Positions 61,881 through 64,000 of a DNA stretch of 64,000 nt are shown here, one piece after another. The notes under the pieces were generated by a model, which was not told where the DNA came from, made no database searches, and worked only from the letters and a program-made list of their open reading frames with translations. Source of the DNA: Lachnospiraceae bacterium. Lineage in GTDB: Bacteria; Bacillota; Clostridia; Lachnospirales; Lachnospiraceae. Position 1 is the stretch's first letter. Every line of letters begins with the position of its first letter. A program made the translations under genes and the position numbers. The stretch covers positions 1 to 64,000 of the forward strand of contig JAFRXH010000048.1 in the NCBI GenBank assembly GCA_017437785.1. The letters are read 5' to 3'.

Positions 61881-62097
61881 CTTTTAATCAAGTTGTCGGG
61901 GGTTCGATTCCCCCGTGGCTCACGTTTCAAAATGTGATGAGAAGGCATTTTCATCACATTTTTTTTGGCCTGTTTTCCGCATAAAATAGGGCTTTAGAGG
62001 ACATTTTAGTATGTATTTTCATATCCCGTATTACAGAGACGGGATCAGGTGACTTCCAGGATAGCACAGAACACATTTTTTTTAGTCAAGTATTCGC
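61881..62097. repeat. Right copy of the element end repeat (attR / left end of the second element)
   Basis: 54 bases identical to 53087-53140, then close similarity to 62097. The terminator arms here are GTGATGA/TCATCAC, against GGGATGA/TCATCCC in the left copy, so the stem is kept by a paired change. Because the similarity goes beyond the tRNA, the copy probably is the left end of a second related element. Confidence 0.82.
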
Positions 62098-62167
62098 CTT
62101 AAAATTTATGTTATAGACAAGCTATAATTATTTTTTTTATCAAACTGCGAATGTGGTGTGTGGAAAC

Positions 62168-62295
62168 GGGCAGCTGCATCCGCATAGGACGGCAAGGCCT
62201 CCATGCCTTGCCTATTTTACAGCTGCCTAAAATCATCCGAAATCAAGTCGATTGTCAACCGGCCTCAGGCCGGTTATGCCTTCCTACGGTCGGCA
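62168..62295. other. Cluster of hairpins after the right repeat
   Basis: GGCAGCTG...CAGCTGCC encloses GGCAAGGC/GCCTTGCC. This is followed by AACCGGCC-tca-GGCCGGTT (62257-62275) and ATGCC/GGCAT (62277-62295). No gene is supported in 61852-62295. Like 53371-53640, it may be the origin or packaging region of the second element. Confidence 0.5.
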
Positions 62296-62598
62296 TTATT
62301 TATCCTCATGCGAAACATATTGAAGAAAATCCAAAACTTCCGAGTCCGAGTGTCCGTGATCTTTGAGCCACTCAATAGATTTTCCAATTATAAAATCAGG
62401 AATTTCTTCACCATTATCTTCTTTAGCCATTTGAATATCGACAGCATCAAGAATATATGCATTTATACTTTGTCCTTGCTGCTCAGCATGATCCTTTATC
62501 TTATTCTTTATAACCGGCATCATACGAAGCTTAATTTCTGCCTGACCTTCAAGATATTTTTTTATTGCTCGAGCTTGAGCTTCTGTATATTTTGACAT
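62296..62598 (-). CDS. Arc-like ribbon-helix-helix protein
   Basis: A 100-aa protein: SKYTEAQARAIKKYLEGQAEIKLRMMPVIKNKIKDHAEQQGQSINAYILDAVD is the RHH/Arc pattern common in integrative elements. A C-terminal module IGKSIEWLKDHGHSDSEVLDFLQYVS follows. ATG 62598 has GGAGGTGATAAA upstream. It may act as a repressor or antitoxin, but no toxin partner is seen. Its end touches a 30-bp repeat. Confidence 0.75.
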   Translation of the reverse strand: MSKYTEAQARAIKKYLEGQAEIKLRMMPVIKNKIKDHAEQQGQSINAYILDAVDIQMAKEDNGEEIPDFIIGKSIEWLKDHGHSDSEVLDFLQYVSHEDK

Positions 62599-62753
62599 TT
62601 TATCACCTCCAATAAAATTATATATCATCTTTATATATGGGGACATAGACGAAATGAACAAAAAATATTGATAAACCTTGTATGGTATGCATATTGAAAA
62701 CTATGCCCCCATAGATTATAATAGTATTATCAAATAAAGAAAGAGGTAAAAAA

Positions 62754-62888
62754 ATGAGCGATAGAAACATAGAAAGAATGATTGAATATCTGTTACTTAA
62801 AGGATGGACAGAGAAAGAAATCAAAGTCTCCTTAGGCCGGTTATGCCTTCCTACGGTCGGCATTGGTTATCAGAATCCGAAACTTTGA
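62754..62888 (+). CDS. Truncated small protein ending in a repeat
   Basis: A 44-aa ORF. MSDRNIERMIEYLLLKGWTEKEIKVSL resembles the tail module of the RHH protein at 62296-62598 (IEWLKxHGxSxxE). From codon 29 the reading runs into a 30-bp repeat also found at 62268-62297, so the natural C-terminus has been lost. AAAGAGGTAAAAAA is a fair ribosome site. Confidence 0.5.
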   Translation: MSDRNIERMIEYLLLKGWTEKEIKVSLGRLCLPTVGIGYQNPKL

Positions 62889-62931
62889 AGGAATCCCAAA
62901 CATCAAAAGCCTAAAAGATCGTAATTTTTTC

Positions 62932-62960
62932 TTGACATAGTGTGTACACCATATTATAAT
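62932..62960 (+). promoter_or_regulatory. Promoter with palindromic spacer
   Basis: TTGACA (62932-62937), a 17-base spacer and TATAAT (62955-62960), both perfect. The spacer contains the palindrome GTGTACAC, a possible operator. Confidence 0.7.
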
Positions 62961-63001
62961 TTAAGAGTAGCAAGGGTTTGAGCAGGAAAGGAGTTAAGGA
63001 A

Positions 63002-63133
63002 ATGGAGAACGAAGAAATGTCTAGTGCAGAATTTAAAACACTCATAGAGATGGTTATTATGATCATTGAAAGTGCCAAGGACAAAGAAGAAGCCCTTGAA
63101 AAACTCAAGAGCTTAACAATCATCAAAGACTAA
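63002..63133 (+). CDS. 43-aa peptide of unknown function
   Basis: MENEEMSSAEFKTLIEMVIM and ESAKDKEEALEKLKSL form a likely helical hairpin. AAAGGAGTTAAGGA precedes ATG, and a consensus promoter lies upstream. No family is recognised. Confidence 0.6.
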   Translation: MENEEMSSAEFKTLIEMVIMIIESAKDKEEALEKLKSLTIIKD

Positions 63134-63221
63134 AACCTTCGAACGAGGGGCGGTACCCATAAACTTCCTGCAAACCGCCCTTCATTCTCCTAAAATATAT
63201 CACAGGGAAGGAAATAAATCA

Positions 63222-63404
63222 ATGGCAAATACACAAACGAAAGCAACTAACAAATATCAGGAAAAGATAGGATTAATAGCCAAGAGCTACAAGATCAGGA
63301 AAGAGCTGGCAGAACAATTTGCTCAAACTTGTAAAGATCGTGGGGAAGGACAAGCAGCAACAATATCAAGGTTAATGCAAGAATACATAGATCAAAAAAA
63401 ATAA
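63222..63404 (+). CDS. Small ribbon-helix-helix-like protein
   Basis: A 60-aa basic protein: KIGLIAKSYKIRKELAEQFAQTCKDRGEGQAATISRLMQEYI has the strand-helix-helix look of CopG/Arc plasmid regulators. AGGGAAGGAAATAAATCA precedes ATG. A perfect terminator palindrome follows, so it ends the operon of the second element. Confidence 0.68.
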   Translation: MANTQTKATNKYQEKIGLIAKSYKIRKELAEQFAQTCKDRGEGQAATISRLMQEYIDQKK

Positions 63405-63424
63405 GCCCTTTAAAGGGCTTATTT
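63403..63424 (+). terminator. Terminator after the RHH-like gene
   Basis: A perfect palindrome AAGCCCTTT/AAAGGGCTT followed by ATTTCAT. It overlaps the stop codon. Confidence 0.65.
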
Positions 63425-63473
63425 CATGTAAAAATATCATCAATCATACTCCAATTAGAATTACAAGTGTCAT
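63424..63473 (-). pseudogene. Scar: integrase 3' end joined to the start of a phage small gene
   Basis: 22 bases (63424-63445) are identical to the last codons of int (53748-53769, encoding IDDIFT and stop). They are followed by 27 bases (63447-63473) that match the first codons of the 44-aa phage gene (60891-60917) with two differences. Everything between has been lost in this copy. Confidence 0.8.
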
Positions 63474-63505
63474 ATTTTCCTTTCCGCCGGCAGCTGTTTA
63501 TAAGC

Positions 63506-63534
63506 TTGACGCGCAGCGCAGATTTAGGTATAAT
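63506..63534 (+). promoter_or_regulatory. Promoter of glnA
   Basis: TTGACG (63506-63511), a 17-base spacer and a perfect TATAAT (63529-63534). Confidence 0.8.
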
Positions 63535-63546
63535 TGCCGCAGTTGA

Positions 63547-63588
63547 CACAAAGGGGTGCCCGCCTGAGGGTGCCCCTTGTGCTTTTTT
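63547..63588 (+). terminator. Terminator-like hairpin in the glnA leader
   Basis: CACAA.GGGG..CCC pairs with GGG..CCCCTTGTG, followed by C and six T. It lies between the promoter and the glnA start, so it would act as an attenuator. Confidence 0.7.
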
Positions 63589-63629
63589 GAGAAGAAGCTG
63601 TAAATAAAGGATCAGGAAAGGATGGACGT

Positions 63630-64000
63630 ATGAAATACACAAAGGAAGAGATACTTCAGTTTGCAGAGGAAGAAAATGTTGAGTTTATCCGTCTGCAGTT
63701 TACGGATGTTTTCGGTAATCTTAAGAACATGGCCATTACGGCAAGCCAGCTTGAGAGAGCGCTTAATAACGAGGTCATGTTTGACGGGTCTACGATAGAC
63801 GGTTTTGAGAGGCTGGGCGAATCGGATATGTATCTGTATCCGGATCCGGATACCTGGGTGATACTGCCTTGGAGACCGCAGAGCGGAAAGGTCGCACGTA
63901 TGCTCTGCGATGTGTATACGGTGGACCGCAAGCCTTTCGAGGGCGATCCCAGACGCGTGCTGAAGCGTGCCGTGGAGAAAGCCGAGGCAATGGGTTATAC
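63630..64000 (+). CDS. glnA: Glutamine synthetase type I (N-terminal part, runs off the window)
   Basis: It makes glutamine from glutamate and ammonia. The N-terminal beta-grasp domain ([31 protein letters not shown]) and the start of the catalytic domain with [19 protein letters not shown] and [10 protein letters not shown] are present up to about residue 123. AGGAAAGGATGGACGT precedes ATG. The remaining three quarters lie beyond base 64000. Confidence 0.95.
   Translation, partial: MKYTKEEILQFAEEENVEFIRLQFTDVFGNLKNMAITASQLERALNNEVMFDGSTIDGFERLGESDMYLYPDPDTWVILPWRPQSGKVARMLCDVYTVDRKPFEGDPRRVLKRAVEKAEAMGY

Noticed and set aside
53056..61934. ICE or conjugative transposon reading of the tRNA-Lys element
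   Set aside because: There is no relaxase, no type IV secretion ATPase of VirB4 type and no mating gene. The ATPase is of Zot type and the element is too small.
62151..62366. Plus-strand ORF of 71 codons after the right repeat
   Set aside because: It crosses three hairpins and the 3' end of a well-supported minus-strand RHH gene and lacks a ribosome site.

Overview
The window reads as chromosomal DNA of a Gram-positive Clostridia bacterium, most likely a Lachnospiraceae member. Grounds: strong GGAGG ribosome sites, sigma-A type promoters, the gmk-yaaR-holB-ricT-trmN6-rsmI and hup-rqcP-divIC-tilS-ftsH neighbourhoods, a DUF4250 protein, a T-box-controlled trp operon, a tad pilus locus and lipoproteins with low-complexity linkers. 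The genus cannot be fixed from sequence alone.

Layout. 1-400: tRNA-Gln (first base cut off), tRNA-Ser, a terminator and a pair of direct repeats. 440-8053: the distal part of a tad (Flp pilus) operon whose first gene, cpaF, has lost its 5' end at the tRNA junction; it runs through tadB, tadC, flp, a DUF5702 TadG-like gene, two TadE-like genes, a prepilin peptidase and an FHA protein. 8127-13789: a GH18 cell-wall hydrolase, tsaC, rpiB, dCMP deaminase, a SleB-type hydrolase and a DUF402 protein. 13786-19587 (minus): pyrC, then rsmI-trmN6-ricT-holB-yaaR-gmk. 19714-29532: acpP, a DegT aminotransferase, cca, a PEGA lipoprotein, hup, rqcP, a hairpin-packed gene-free block, tilS, divIC/ftsB, ftsH and an RsuA-type pseudouridine synthase. 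29883-44836: gpmI, DUF4250, a zinc-ribbon membrane protein, cellobiose 2-epimerase, pflA, ferredoxin, an SCP2-like protein with a histone-H1-like tail, envelope proteins, an Lrp regulator with an aminotransferase, and an XRE regulator beside a lipoprotein. 44845-51827: a complete trpEGDCFBA operon behind a tryptophan T-box, with a long palindromic element inserted between trpD and trpC. 51905-52999: a kinase-like membrane protein lacking the N-lobe.

53056-63476 is accessory. tRNA-Lys is the target of an 8.8-kb integrated element that I read as a filamentous (inovirus-type) prophage: tyrosine integrase, rolling-circle-type Rep, Zot/pI ATPase, a pVI-like membrane protein, a large pIII-like surface protein, a 59-aa major coat protein (easy to miss), a TM protein with an acidic linker, a candidate ssDNA-binding protein and several very small proteins, all on the minus strand. 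A divergent CI-like repressor sits behind three near-identical operators. A second, related and partly deleted element follows in tandem from 61881. It holds ribbon-helix-helix proteins and orphan peptides and ends in a scar that joins the last codons of an integrase to the start of a phage small gene. The window closes in glnA, which has a strong promoter and a terminator-like hairpin in its leader.

Three intergenic copies of a REP-like double hairpin (24.5, 29.8 and 36.4 kb) and the inverted repeat in the trp operon show that small palindromic elements are spread through this genome. The most promising unexplained material is the inovirus/remnant pair, the hairpin block at 24.9-25.5 kb and the palindromic repeat families.
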